Shown here piece after piece: positions 35,475 to 48,522 of a stretch of DNA of 64,000 nucleotides. The DNA is taken from assembly GCF_036669915.1 (NCBI RefSeq), contig NC_089314.1, forward strand, positions 31,432,134 through 31,496,133, written 5' to 3'. The DNA comes from Pocillopora verrucosa (lineage: Eukaryota > Cnidaria > Anthozoa > Scleractinia > Pocilloporidae). The stretch's first letter is position 1, and each line of letters opens with the position of its first letter. The translations under genes were made by a program, and so were the position numbers. The notes below the pieces were generated by a model that saw nothing but the letters and a program-made list of their open reading frames with translations, was not told the origin of the DNA and did no database searches.

Positions 35475-35846
35475 TCACGTTGTCGCTAACCCGTACTCGT
35501 TGATGTACCAAATCTCGATTGCTTTTCCTGATTTACAAGTATTCTGTCTGGTCTCTAGCCCACTCGCGCAGTTTATGATGGCAGTATGACAGCTTGAGGT
35601 TTTGATACAATTTCTTTGAGCACCTTGGCCTTCGATAGTCTTTTCATCGAAAAATTCAGGAAACATTGCCTTTGCAAGATGTATTTCCCCGTTAAGACAG
35701 TCCACCTTAGCTGATGAAAGTAATTCCAATGAACCTGAACTAGAACTTGAAGAATCGTCACTGTGTTTGTATAAAACAAACCCTTGCTGAAATGTTTTGA
35801 CAAGACTTTCGCTGATGCTCTGTCGACAAGCCATTTTTGTTCCCAT
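35475..35846 (-). CDS. Uncertain 123-codon ORF, Ser-rich then Cys-containing
   Basis: Minus-strand open frame. It starts MGTKMACRQSISESLVKTFQ, has a run of six serines after DD, then LELLSSAKVDCLNGEIHLAK and a C-terminal part with five more cysteines. No signal peptide, membrane segment or known domain. Its composition is more protein-like than the other frames in this repeat-rich area. It could be a single-exon gene, a retrocopy fragment or an exon of an unseen gene. Confidence 0.28.
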   Translation of the reverse strand: MGTKMACRQSISESLVKTFQQGFVLYKHSDDSSSSSSGSLELLSSAKVDCLNGEIHLAKAMFPEFFDEKTIEGQGAQRNCIKTSSCHTAIINCASGLETRQNTCKSGKAIEIWYINEYGLATT

Positions 35847-37504
35847 GAAGGAAAAAATTTAAGGAACTATTTGTTTGGGCTGTCACCCCAAGTAGGCAGA
35901 AAGCTCGACTGATATTCGGTTTGACAAACATCTCATAAAACTACAATGGTAAGTGAAGTTACGTAACGAACATTGAGCTGTCTGCACGAGGCGAGGCACG
36001 TGAAACTGTGTGCGCGTGATGTGACTTAGATTAAGGTTTTAAATTAGCGGTGCCACAGAGATCTTAGTGCAAAGTGTCAAAAATTTTAAAAAAATCTTAA
36101 AGATTAAGAAATTGAGATATGATGATACAAAGCTCTGAAAATGGCATTGCAAATGAACTTTATTCTGCTTAAGAATAAAACTCGATGAAATCATATCACA
36201 CATCTTGTATGACTATGAATTACCTTCCCCACAAGAATTTGTTTGAAATTTATTTCTCATTTTGTACTCAATCCATTTTTTAAGTAAACTACAAACAATA
36301 GTACAAAGAGTTTCTTTCAAATTAGTTTTTTTTCATAATTTTAATTTCAAGCTGGAATGAAAATTTCAAAGAGATCAGTTGATCCATGGCAAATTGTTTG
36401 AAAAATGATGTTAATGTGATTTCCATTGATCAAGTCAAGGTCAGCTTCTGCGCACATCAAAGTAATTATTATTTTATGTCGGAAGGTGATGTCTGGTCTC
36501 ATTTTAGTGATCATGAGAATTCAAGCGATGCTGGATATAGATGTGTCAGCGTGCTTTCTTGTTTTGTATCAGTATTAGTTTGAATAAGTATTAAAACAGT
36601 TCATGCCAAAAACCAACTTTGATCGCGATTTGAGGGATTTTGCCAGCAGAAGCTTAAGTGCCAACAGATTCGTTCGTTTAATTGATGCTATTATTAATTT
36701 GACTACTGGTATCATGGTGGGACAAGCTAATGGAAGGAGACAAAGAATTATTATTTTTCTCTCTAATTAGCATTCTTGAAGTATAAACTGGGCTCGATTC
36801 AAGGCCCAGATCACATGTATCGTGTTTGAGGGATAATTAGCTTAGCTTTCGCTCGTCCAATTTCTGCTTCTTACTCAACTTATGGCACAACCGGGAAATA
36901 AGAAATGCAAACTCAGGATCGACGTTGGCGACTTTATGTCATCATGACGCACAAGTTCTAGAGAATAACAAGAATGGATCTATTGCTTCCTATTTCTAAA
37001 GGTGACATCACATAGTGTAGTAACAGTCTAAATAAAAAAAAAGCTATTAAATAATAAATGTCGAATAAGTTCGTTTCTTCACAATATCCAACGTAAATGC
37101 CTGCAAAAATAGCTCTGTAATCCTAAAAAACTTACCTTAAAGCAGATTCCTTCTCTGAGTGAAAGTCAAAATTGGATTTTTCCTCCTTAAAGCACTTCCA
37201 TGTTCAACGGAAACTTTAATGACTTTGATATAGTCCTTAAAAATTTATAATCCGTCGTTTTCCAGTGAGACAGCCGCAAAGGTCTCAAGAACTCCACTCT
37301 CACTTCATTTTCAATACGAGCCACTCTAACGATTTCGATTTTTTAACATCCAAGTTAATCGTTATGTTCTTCCTCGCAAAGTAACACTATTGATTCTCGG
37401 AAATAAAAGAGGATACTTTTTTGAAAGGATTATGTAACTCAGAGTCCTGGAAAAACACGTGCAAAGGCAATTGAAGACAACATGGTGTGAAAAGAATTTT
37501 TCTT
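35847..37504. other. Intergenic, no gene seen
   Basis: No supported gene. The frame at 36386-36583 is AT-driven with no motif. Confidence 0.35.
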
Positions 37505-37990
37505 CAATCTAAATTAACATTAAATGAATGTAAATATATGAAAATCATATACATGAACTGCGGTTGAAGAAACGAATATGGAAGCGATCCTCGCAGTTAT
37601 GGACACTACTTAAGTGGCAGTGAAAATAGCGCCTGAAAAAATTCAGGTCTGTAAGGGATTTGTACCCATGACTATTATTTTCACTGCTTGTTGAGTAGTG
37701 TTCATAAATGTGAGGATCGCTTCGGATCCGTATCCGTTTCTTCAACCTCAGTTTACATATATGATTTCATTATATTTACAGTCATTTATTCACCACTTCG
37801 AGGGTTTATTTGGAACCAATATAATGACCAATTCCCAGTTAGCTTGTCAGCTCAGTTGGTAGAGCGCTGCACCAGTATCGCAGAGGTCATGGGTCAAATC
37901 CCGAACGGGCCTGAATCTTTTTCAGGCTTTACTTTCACTACTACTTAAGTAGTATTCATAACTGCGAGTATCGCTTCCATATTCGTAAAT
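37505..37990 (+). mobile_element. tRNA-like SINE-type composite repeat, second locus
   Basis: A plus-strand tRNA-like core at 37842-37913 has 'gctcagttggtagagc' and a B box lacking one T (GGGTCAAATCCC). The right arm continues to 'aactgcgagtatcgcttcc'. Left of it (37540-37680) sits a second piece of the same family in the opposite orientation, with a badly decayed core. The two pieces make an inverted composite. Confidence 0.75.
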
Positions 37991-39776
37991 TAGCATTGTT
38001 CGATTTGCAGAAAATCGCACTTCATGGTGTTATGCTGATCAATTATCGGTGGAATCGACTCGGAACATAATAGCTCATTCTTGGTTTGTTTTACAGTAAT
38101 CCAGACTTGCTCTTTCTTTTAATAAAGGTTATTGAAGTGATATTTTTAAAGTCACTCCATGTCGCTTTTTTCACAGAGGACTTATTTTCAATCAGAGTGG
38201 TAAGGTCTAATTCGATAGCGCCGTCAAGAACGGATTTCTACGAATTTTTAATCGAAAGTTTGTCCGGTCTTTTTCGATATTTGGGTGTTCCGCTGCCCGG
38301 ATATGAGTCATGAAAGACTTTTTCAATTCTTTTGACGAACATGAGCACGATTGTTAAATTCAGGTGAGTGAAGTTGAGTGATTTCCATCGTAATATTCTG
38401 TTTACATTCCCTTCAACATCCACCCTTGAATCCGAAAGAAGAACATTATTACTTGCGGAATATTTATTCTGAATTCATGCCCTTGATTAATGTTTTCCTT
38501 TGCTTCTTTTGTCACAAAAAGAATATCCGGTTCCAATCATATCTATCAATAATCCCCCTCAGACAGACCAAATAATGTCTGCGGTGCACTTTATATCTTG
38601 CTGAAGCTCATTACGTAATCCCCTGAAGCGAATATTTAACGTATAGACGCACTCCCCTGTTAGAAATGAATCTCCGTACGTCACTGCCCGGTTTCTCTGA
38701 TCATCGTTGAGAATAACCTCGCGTTCCCAAATGTTCCGCTCCTCTTATCCCTTGCGAGCGGGAAACGAGGACCACATTAAATCGTGCCGTATGTGTCCAA
38801 TTCTTCCCCACTATCTACTTATTTTGACCTTTTATGATGAAACTAGAGATTATTTCGCAATAAAAGAGAAAAAAAACGTAGCAAGAATAATAAAACATAA
38901 CTCTTCGCTAAGATACATATGTTGTCTGTGATCTGCTGCATTCTCAACTGGTATGGAATAAAATTGAATAAAACATGAACATCCAAATACGGCAGAGATG
39001 AAAGCAGCGAAACTGCGTTGCCGCTGGCTAAAAAAATAACCGTCGCTCTCTAGTAGAGTTGAACAACGAAATGCTATGTCAGAGGCTCAAGCGCACGAGG
39101 CTTAAAATTCAGGGAAATTTGAGAAAAACAAATGGGCTGGCATTTAAAACCAAGGCATGTTGTTGTCGATGAAGGCAATTTCCTATTTGCAGTATTTCTA
39201 GGAAGAAAATTAATGTTTGAAAATATTTAGACGATTCGAAAAATCTGCTTGAATTCAAAACCGCAAAATATCCATGCAATATATAAACGAATTATGTAAT
39301 ATAAAAAAACCTAGTAAAGTAAGAAATGACTTAAAATCATAACATGGATATCTGTTGATTGTTATGGGCACTACTGCCATGGATGACTAGTGAGAGGATA
39401 TTTCACATGAGTACCACTACGTTAAGATATGAAGGGAAATGTGACTCGCATACGGGGTCATTCATTAGAATTGGAATAAGAAATTTCTTTGGTGTTTTCA
39501 TTTAACAGGACATTTCGTCTTTTGTCTCTTTTCACGGATTGAGGAAAAATCCGCAAAAGTTTGTAATGTCAAAAATTCTCATGCCATAATGAATAGCCAC
39601 TGATTGTACGAAGCAAATGACATAAGATATCAGCCAAGAATACACTTTATAAGTGCGTTTTATTACAACATTTTAATAGCCAGTGAAGCAATCGAGTCTG
39701 TCTCGAGTTCCTAAAATTCAATGTTTATCGTCAACGTGCTAACACGAGTTCACCTTTGGATTCATTTCTAGCAGAT
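37991..39776. other. Intergenic, no gene seen
   Basis: No gene supported. The frames at 38086-38313 and 38707-38931 were inspected and show no signal peptide or domain. Confidence 0.35.
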
Positions 39777-41175
39777 CTATGTAAAGTTCCTCTTTTTCGA
39801 CGTGCAGTAAGCTTCTACTGCCCTGCAAAACTCGATTTCTTCTGAAGATAGGGCAAGATTCTGAAATGAAATTTAAATCCGTTTAGAGCAAGAAACTTAA
39901 AATTTATCGAAAAATGCTAAATTTATCCTCAGGACTGTTAATAATCTTCACTGCAATTTACGTCTGAGTTTATCTCGATGAATAATAATCTGACATCCAA
40001 CATCTAAAGGACAGCTTTAAGAATAGTAATCAGACCAGATTTATAAATAATCCATGAAAGGGGAACTGGAAAAATGGCTTCTAAGTAAATCAAGAATCTT
40101 TGGTTTGTATAATTGGACGAAGACACTTCACAGATGGAATTACTCTTTGTTCAGGGAGTTTTTATAAAGTGAGCATATTCCTTAAAAAAACTGTCCAGTA
40201 AATTTTGCGAACTGCGTCAACTAAGTAAGCTTAGAATTAAAAAAAAAATAAAAATGTACAGTTATCCCATCAACCCACTCATTAGTAAAGCTCGGGCTCC
40301 ATTGATTTTCTGAAACCACGCAGGGCCTACGTTACACTTTGCCTAAGTAACCAGCCTTATGATTGTATAACGTTCTATCACGTTGCATAAAAATGATTTT
40401 ATTTATATTTTGCGTCCATTGTCTTTGAAGGGAACTAGTAATTTATGTATTGACGAAACTTCTCACACTCCCTAACTGAATGGAAATGTTCACGAAAAAA
40501 CAACTCGATGGATAAACATCTGCCAAGCGATCGAAAAGAGTCTAAAGAGAGATTGAAACAGTTGCCCGCTATACTAATTTGCTTTCTTGTGCTTTGGCAC
40601 CAACTTAGTTGTTTCTTTCAAGAATCTAATGAACAAAATTTGAATCTAACCAAAGCAAAAATTTCAAAAAATCTTTTTATCAACCACTCTTGTATGAAAT
40701 CCGTAGAAAAAACATGAGTTTAGTTGGTAAAGCAGGTTGGCTGCGAAATCAGAAAATGATTCTGTGGTTGGAGTTTTAACGAAGGGCTCAGATGTTTTCA
40801 ACGAACGACTAAGAAATATTTTTCTTTTTGTTCTGCTCTTGTGTTAAATTTTTAACAATTTTCTTTCTTTCGTTCTTTAACTGATCGTGCTGTTAATATC
40901 AAGTGGTTACGAAAACCGCAAACCTCCGCTGTTCGTTGAACTGTGGTGACTGAGAAGGTCGCGTTTTAAGCGAGACACTCGTCTAAAGTATGAGGAATTT
41001 CAGCTTATCGTATAACATACATAAAAGGTGGCGTATCACCGACCTGCTGCCGTTTTCCTGCTTTTGGTCTTTTTCCCTTTGGGAGTCCACCTGCCCCAGC
41101 TGTAAATGAATCTCCTTCAGGAATACAAACGATAAATACTATCGCCATTGCAACTGTGAAGACTTTGATGTTCAT
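39777..41175 (-). CDS. Secreted peptide precursor 8 (two exons)
   Basis: Minus strand; exon 1 is 41175-41044 and exon 2 is 39860-39777, with a 1,183-bp phase-0 intron. The donor CAG|gtcggt is weaker than in the relatives; the acceptor is ttcatttcag|AAT. The product is 71 aa. The signal peptide ends ..EGDS, then FTAGAGGLPKGKRPKAGKRQ: the family motif and two GKR sites in a row, so two short amidated products are possible. Exon 2 has EIEFCRAVEAYCTSKKRNFT, with a C-x6-C pair and a KKR just before the end. The TATA-like box lies at 41276-41283, about 100 bp upstream. This is the shortest member. The weak donor is the main doubt. Confidence 0.74.
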
Positions 41176-41275
41176 TTTTAGAGCAGCTTACTGATCCCAG
41201 TGTATATTTGCCTTCCTGTTCAAACAAAACGGATAGGTTACTCAAACTGGCTGTTAAACTGTCCCTTAGCTGACT

Positions 41276-41283
41276 CTTATAAG
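41276..41283 (-). promoter_or_regulatory. TATA-like box of peptide gene 8
   Basis: 'cttataag' (the same on both strands), about 100 bp before the ATG at 41175. Confidence 0.45.
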
Positions 41284-42924
41284 CCCAAGGAATTTTCATG
41301 ACAAAGAAATTCTCATAAAGAAGCTTCCTTACTTTGATATTTTCAAACAAAAGCTTATTTGAAAATCTAATTTTGCCGGACACGACTATTTATCACCATT
41401 TAGGCCAGTTATTGACACAATGTCTGCTGAGTTAATCAAGTTAATTTGTATCTCGTTTATCTTTATTGTTTCGTCTAAGTGAAAAACGATTTCACCAGAC
41501 AACGAAGATGCTTTTGATCATTAGTGTTCTCTTTCATGAGAAATTAAACCAATTTAAGTTTTCCCATAACAAGCGTGGCTTTCATGAGAACCTTTAAACC
41601 GGGTAAAAAAATTAACAAAGATTGCCCACAAAATTAGAAAACAGTTTTTTGTCCTCAAATCAACTTCCAGTTCCAATGTCTGGATCCGGCTTTTGTGTTT
41701 GCATCTTCCAGCAGAGTAAGTGGTTTGAGAACGCAATTACAGATAAATCAATCATCAAAGTTTATCATTTATAACTTAAATCAAGTCACTTTGTATAGTT
41801 AACCAATATCATATCGGTGTGAAAGTTTAATTTACTCTTTTGATCGCTTTGCCGGATTTTGTTAGTGATATTGTCACCACTGAGAAAGTAAATCATGATC
41901 AAAAACTGTACCACTCTAAAAGTTGTCGGAAAAAGGTTAAGTAGAGATATTCACTGATCTGATTTACCACCAAATGCAATTGCCTATAGCAAATCATACT
42001 AAAGAAGAAAAAAAAAACAGTTTAAAATATCCATGTTTGTACAGACCAGATGTAAAGAATATCACACCTTAAGAGTCCGGGGAAAAATTGGCGTCGTCTA
42101 TGACACTTCCCCCGAAAGTCATATCGAAATTATTTCATCACACCGTGCACTGAAAATGACATGAAATATGAAACGTGTGTTAGCAAGACTTTGGACTCCT
42201 TATTTTCATTTTGTTTTTTTTCTTTGCGATGGAAAAACTACTAATCTTGAAATAACACCCCTTTTTCTTCAATTTAATTCTGCCTACGATTTGGTTACAA
42301 AAAGGGAGAATTTTCCGTCACGGTGTTGTGCGTTTTCCCCAAGGACCAGAAAGCATGAAAAGGTTAACAGCGGTTAAAGAAAAATTATCTTTTAACAAAT
42401 TGTAGATACTTGAGATGGATAAATTTGGATTCTGCCTAAGATTTGGTTAGAAACTTCGAATAGGTTTCGAAAAAACAAACTTCGTGTTCATTTGTGATGC
42501 AAAAAGAAGACATTTTACACCTTTTTTCACGATGGCCGAGTAGATCAGAAGTTCAAAAATTCCAATTGGTTTATCAGAATACAATGAAACTTACTGAGGA
42601 CGTATGTCTCATGGTATTATCTTCCTTGCAGGCCATTAGCAAAACACTGAAGTTAATAAACAAATGTTTCATCGAGGTAAGATAATATTAATATATCAAT
42701 ATATGAAGTGAATGAATCATCTGTCAACACCAGAAATTTGTAAAGCTTCCGACAGAACAATCAACTCATCCACACCTATATCAGAACCAAAACATATTAC
42801 ATTTCGTCCCAAAAAGATGAAATGAACCTGGCGCAGACACAGAGTTGGAAAAACTTTTCAAAAACTCTGATGCAGTAGAGTAAGACATGTCAATAAAAGA
42901 GGCTAAGCTTCTAAAGAAATTGTG

Positions 42925-42988
42925 GTGCTGCGTCTGTGTGTGGGGGGGGGGGTGTGGTGCTGCGTCTGTGTGGGGGGGGGTTGGGGAT
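42925..42988. repeat. G-rich two-copy repeat
   Basis: 'gtggtgctgcgtctgtgtg' plus a run of G occurs twice in a row, with G runs of ten and nine. Confidence 0.8.
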
Positions 42989-43030
42989 ATTACAAGATAA
43001 TTTAGTTTCATCAACTGAGATAATAACATA

Positions 43031-43092
43031 AATTGACCACCGTAGTTTCTAAAGCTGACGTGTCGAGCGTTAACCCGTCGTCAAACCGACTA
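43031..43092 (-). repeat. Dispersed repeat piece (inverted copy of 16875-16940)
   Basis: Reverse-complement match to 16875-16940; see that entry for the shared blocks. Confidence 0.7.
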
Positions 43093-46000
43093 AGACACAG
43101 ATGTACACGACCCTATCTAATCATCATCAGAAAATATCATGTCAAAATCATGAGTCGAACACTTTTCTAAATGTCTATGCGACACCCTCCTTTTTGGTCA
43201 AAGAACTTCAAGACTCCAGCTTAATTACTGAAGCGATAGACCACAGTTTTATTCGGTTAAACTACACGATGAAAACTTATTTTAAGTCAGTTGTCATCGG
43301 GTGGTGATTTACAAACTTCTGACTTTTCCTCCACGCCACTATGCCGATAAAAAGTTCGGTGTATGGTGTAAAGATATTGATTTTGATAAATTAACCTTAC
43401 GCTATTCTTTAGGAAGCGGCACAACAACAGAAAGACTATTGGCCAATCAGAGCTTGCGTTGTGTCAGTTTGCCATTGTACTAGATCTGCAACAATCAGTT
43501 TGATTATAAAACGCTGCAAGAAAAACTTACGTTTACTCTTTTGCCTCCTTTCGTGAGCGAGATTTTTTAGTCAATAATCTTCATTCCTTCACGTCTTCTG
43601 ACCACTTCACCGTCAAGAGATTACAAACATAATCTCTGGTTATGGTATATATTTCCTAAATCCACTGTTTTGATATAGCTGATGAAACAACGAAAAATTG
43701 AATAACAATGAAGAATAACTGATAACGTCAGTCTAAAGGATTTTTTTCATCAGAAAAAGCTTTTTTTTCTTTCCTTTTTGCCGTTTTTCCCTCCACTATC
43801 ACTTAGAGAAATGCAGAGGCCACCATCTCAGAACACATGCCTACCAGCGATGTTATATGTATATGCAGATTAACCGTCTCATCATAGGTGTCCCTCCATC
43901 ATCATTACGTATCAATGGCGTCAATAACCAGAGTGGACTGTTCTTCGCATCGACTTGTCTCAGAAACGCGCTCGAGAAGAAACAAAATCCTGAAACGAAC
44001 ACTAAACAGGAACATACTTGCTTTGAACTTTGGGTGCCAATATACAAAACACAGAAAACTCAAACACAGATCAGCGGCAAGCTTCAGAGGAAGCTCAGTG
44101 TTTCATTATTAAGCATGCACTTTAGATGCTAAAGAGAATTCTCTACCACAAAGTTCATGAATTATTTGAAGGTTGCCTATTAGACGTTTTCATGCCATTT
44201 TACCCAACTAGCGCCATTTTAGCGGTGGTAATCAAGCATTTATTCACATAATTGTCACCAAAAGACCGGAGTCTATAAGAAACCTGCTATTTATTGTGTT
44301 GATCATCCAATTTATTGAGAAAATTTTCAACGAGACAATCAATATAATGTATGAGTGGAATTTACAGAATACATTACGAAACAGCATAGCAAAATATCTA
44401 TCAAAACCGACCTTTATATGTACTTAAGGAGCGTTAATTAAGCAAGCGTTAACTAAATCTCCAAACTAAATGATGAAAAACTGCAATATTTATTTACGAC
44501 CTCACTCCCGGTTCAACTGAAAGTCCGAGCACTTTTAATTGACTGTATGGAAGTGTTTGGCGACTGTATGAAATGTTTTTCCTATCTCATCTGGCAGAAA
44601 AGACGGTTTTTTCACATGTTATATTTTATTTTGGGTTCTATCAGAGAGTAGAAAATAAAAGCCTCCAGCGAAGCGCTTCGAAAACTTTATTGTCAGTGTT
44701 ATTAACTTGCGATTATATTTTTCTCCAGATAGCAGCAAAGGCTCTGAGACACGTCAGCATGAATTAATGATCTAAATGCAGCCTGGCAATTGTGATAGAA
44801 ATGGAAAAGATTTAAAAGCGTCATAGAAGCAACATACATTCCCTCAGTAATTCTGTGCTTTTATTATCTGATTACAGTGAAGTTCACGAGAAAAGATGTA
44901 GTCGCAAGTCCACAATTTATTTACAAACTCCGGCAATCGAGAACAGGTCAGATCCACATACACTTCTTAACCTTTGCGCGATACACTGAATTTGTCTTTT
45001 TTTCCGACTAAAGAAATAAAGCACAACAAACATGGCGACTCATTCTCCTCGTGTTCGCTCTTAGACTTCTATGCCTTAAGGGAGGCACAGGTATCCCAAC
45101 ACTAGAATAAGAAATCGTTTTACGAGTGAAAATATTCAATAAAAAAGGTAACGACAAAAGGGATGGAAAATTTACCCTCAAACTTAAATACAACCCGTTG
45201 GGTTTGTGTCACAGACGCAAACCAAAGTGGCAAAGAACGTTACTGGCAGGTGACAGAGAAATGTCTTGGATTTATTGCAGTTAACTGATTCCAGATTTAG
45301 AAATGAAACCTCCAGTCCCCAACGAACAGGCATGTATGTATCTGGGTAACAAGCCTGTGAAGTCTTAGAAACTCAGTTTCACCAGCTGAGTTTTAAAACA
45401 CTCCAAAGCATTAACTTGGTGCATTTCAAATAGTTTGGTTCATTTATCTACGATATGAGCTAAAGATCACTTTCATTTGTTTAACTAACAGGAAAACCAG
45501 GATTTTTTTCTTCTTTCGACATTTTTCAAGAGCAAGCCTTTAGCAGAATTTTATGTACAGATTTATTCATGCAACTTGAGTTTTCTTCTATGATCCATTT
45601 TCGCGATCATCAGTTGTTTGAAAATACCTAAAAAGAATGTCACAATTACTAAAACATACTTTTTGTTAAGTCACATTTTTAAATTACAAACAAACTTCAT
45701 GTTCCTCCGAAGTCTTCTGTTCAAGGATTTTTCCACGATCAAACACTAACTCACAGCGAACTCAGCTGCGCAAGCTGGCGGAAATTCAGAAGAAAGCAAG
45801 CCCATTATAATACAAAAGAACCATTTCGTGTTTATACTTGAATTATAGTTTATAATAGTAAAATTAATTGCTTGAAAATTTTGCGCAATTGCTGTTGTCT
45901 TAATGGACCCCTCAAATAATTAAAACCTCCATAAATACCAAAATTAGTAACACAGTTTTCGCTTGAGCCAGAAAAATACTGCGCAAAACATGCAGTCAGC

Positions 46001-47188
46001 GGATTGGTTTTTGTCGGAGTGGTATTTGTCGGTAAATGTAGCTATTTAATGCAATAAGTTTGATTAAATATAATGTCTTGTAGGTGTTGAGATATGAATT
46101 CTAGTCAAGATGAGTTTCTTTTTGTTTTTGGATCATTTAAGATTTGATAAAGAGAGTTTTGTATTTAAGGTTGAATCGCAGTCTTTCGCCTTATGATTGA
46201 ACATATCTAAATACTTCTGGAATGACATGAAAATTTGTTTCAATTTCGTTTTAATTTCGAAAAGCATTGTGTCAAGCTGATCGATGACACGGTTTTCGGG
46301 GGTATACAATTGTATGAAGTCTCATTTTGTCGCTTTTTATTGATTTATAATGTTTAATTCGATTTGCGGCTTCTATACAGTATTTCCTTTGATTTGCACC
46401 TCGCCTAAATCATGTTCATAAAAAGCCAGCTAAATTCAAGTTTATTGAAATTAACTTATTAAAAGGTTAGAGAAGCATTAATTTTAAATAGAGCAAATTG
46501 CATAAAGAAAGGAGAGGAAACTTGGAAGAACTCGTCAACAAACAGGAGACGCAAATTGAATAAAAACGTATTTCCTCTTTGACGGATGTCCAAGGAATAC
46601 GTGAGCATCAGCGCTTTAGTGGCAAAACTCTGCTTTTGACATTGTTCAACGAAACTATACTTCCAAGTATAAGTTTTGTCAAAAACCCTTTTAGCTGTAA
46701 ATCACAACTGAAGGTTTTTAGACTGCAAATCAGACTACGAATTTTTTTACATATTGCAACTTTTGAAGGGAGAACGTGTTTTGAATGAGTTATTTATGTC
46801 TGAAAGGACGGTAACAAATAAACACATTAGGGACTACTATCAAAGCTTACTTTGAAAATACCGCCTAATCGCCAGTAAGGTTCCAATCAATTATACCATC
46901 GCCAAGAGACTGTTTTCATAAACTTCACCCCTTTGCATTAAATGAAATAACGTACATTATTTCCTCGATGTGGGTTTATTAACCCGCAGGTTGTCCATTT
47001 TCTAATTGATTCAGCTTCCTTTCGCTGACAGAAGACAACATCACCATCATTACGGAAAATAAAAGAGAAAGCCACTCTATTCTTTTGAAGAAAGCCATCT
47101 CGTTAGCAGTGTTATTAACTTAACGCCTTGTTCGGTTGTCATTTGGCATCGTTTTGTTATTGACGCAACACAGGTGGTTTAGCAAACC

Positions 47189-47197
47189 ATTTAAAGG
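47189..47197 (+). promoter_or_regulatory. TATA-like box of peptide gene 9
   Basis: 'atttaaagg' lies 92 bp before the ATG. Gene 10 has 'tatttaaaag' 95 bp before its ATG. Both are followed by a 'ttggattaaga'-like block, so the two promoters are related. Confidence 0.5.
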
Positions 47198-47280
47198 TGC
47201 TGCACTATCATGCAGTACTCGCAAGAAAATTTGGTTAGATTCAAGCACGCCTCTTTGCCTTAGGCTAAATTCATCTAAAG

Positions 47281-48522
47281 ATGTGTCCAAGACTCACCGT
47301 CGTGTTTTTGCTCGTTCTTGTTGCCGTCTCCATGTTCCCACAGACGTACGCCTTCACTGCTGGAGCAGGGAATATTGGTAAACGAGGCGAGAATTATTTC
47401 CAGGTAAATTAAACCACTTAAGATATTTCTTTTCTGGCACCTACCACGTTTTCTTCTTCTTGAAAATAATTATTTTATCACACATAACACTTTATCATTT
47501 TTATCTGACTTACGGCAGGCTCACTCTATCAAACATTTAAGCGAAATAACTGATAACGTATGGTCACAATTTAACCCTGATCATTAATAGACAAATATCT
47601 CCGACAGTCAGGCAGCTAACTTTCACCGTTTAGATTGTCCAAGGCATTACAAATTAACAAAAATCCTAGGCCAATTTTTTTCAGTACTCAAGAGACCTAC
47701 ATGAGGCAAATGTTTATGATCGTCACTTATTTTCTCTGAGTCACATCTGTGATAGACAAATAATTTTCATTTCACATATTTGCCATTGTTTTATGTATTT
47801 TTAAAAAAAATTCTAATTTTCCGCTTAGTGCTTTTTCCACAAAATTAAATGTTTAATCCTTTTTAAGTTACATCAGTAAGCTAATATATGTTAACCAACA
47901 GACTGCCAATATTAGCCAATCACATCGCCATGTGCTCTTTTCAATTGAGACATAAAGCTAAAATTCCATAGTCATAAAGCGGGCGAAATGCTTCGAGCCA
48001 TCCATCTCTGACTTCGCTTTCAGAGATAAAAGAAAGAATTCTCAATTTTTTAGCTTTGTCTTTTATCAAAGAACGAAGAAATTAGAGCCACGACAAATTG
48101 ACGTTTCAAACATCTCCCCTGTATTGTTTCATTAAATAAATAAATTTGATTACTATTTCCTTCCATACGTGTCGGTCAGTTTGGCTGACTGAAAATTATA
48201 CAATTTGCCCCTAACGAGATAAACCATCTGGAAAACTCGCTGGTCGTTGAGACCACGGTAACATTCATTAACTTGCTCTGTTTCCAGTGAACGGATAAAT
48301 TACTGAAACTAGCTTTCACTGATGTCAAAATTTAATTGTCACAAAGAAGTGTTAAAAAAGATTGCTTGATATGGTAATGAAAGTCATACATACGTAAACT
48401 GCCGCCTTCTTCGTGTGCAGGAAATGCATCATGCTCTAAGCAATAACTCAGTATTGAACATCGGTGACGGAAAGCGGAAAGTCACAAGATATCTAACCAT
48501 TCAACCAAATTTTGGCTATTAA
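47281..48522 (+). CDS. Secreted peptide precursor 9, FTAGAGNI-GKR type
   Basis: Exons are 47281-47403 and 48421-48522, with a 1,017-bp phase-0 intron (CAG|gtaaat; cgtgtgcag|GAA). The product is 74 aa. The signal peptide ends ..FPQTYA, then FTAGAGNIGKRGENYFQ. Cleavage and amidation at GKR would release an eight-residue peptide. Exon 2 has NSVLNIGDGKRKVTRY, a second GKR site, and ends ..NFGY. It has no cysteines, unlike its near neighbour gene 10, whose exon 1 is very similar. An in-frame stop 15 bases before the ATG fixes the start. The exon 2 choice rests on splice sites, phase, 33 open codons and the GKR, and is less sure than exon 1. Confidence 0.72.

Larger units (their letters stand above)
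41284..47188. other. Intergenic with isolated exon-like segments and repeats
   Basis: No complete gene. Two exon-like segments are seen. 42632-42676 is open, with a cttccttgcag acceptor and a gtaaga donor, coding AISKTLKLINKCFIE. The other follows a long pyrimidine tract at 43806, coding RNAEATISEHMPTSDVICIC and a stop. Neither has a partner that I can find. Confidence 0.3.

Noticed and set aside
37842..37913. A functional tRNA gene
   Set aside because: The B box lacks a base, the anticodon arm is poor, and the core sits in a repeated composite; it is a tRNA-derived repeat.
44732..44767. Short terminal exon after 'tttttctccag'
   Set aside because: Only 12 codons (IAAKALRHVSMN) with no family feature and no first exon nearby.
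47136..47381. 81-codon frame overlapping exon 1 of gene 9
   Set aside because: It is in another frame from the signal-peptide exon, ends inside it, and lacks a signal peptide; the family comparison picks the other frame.
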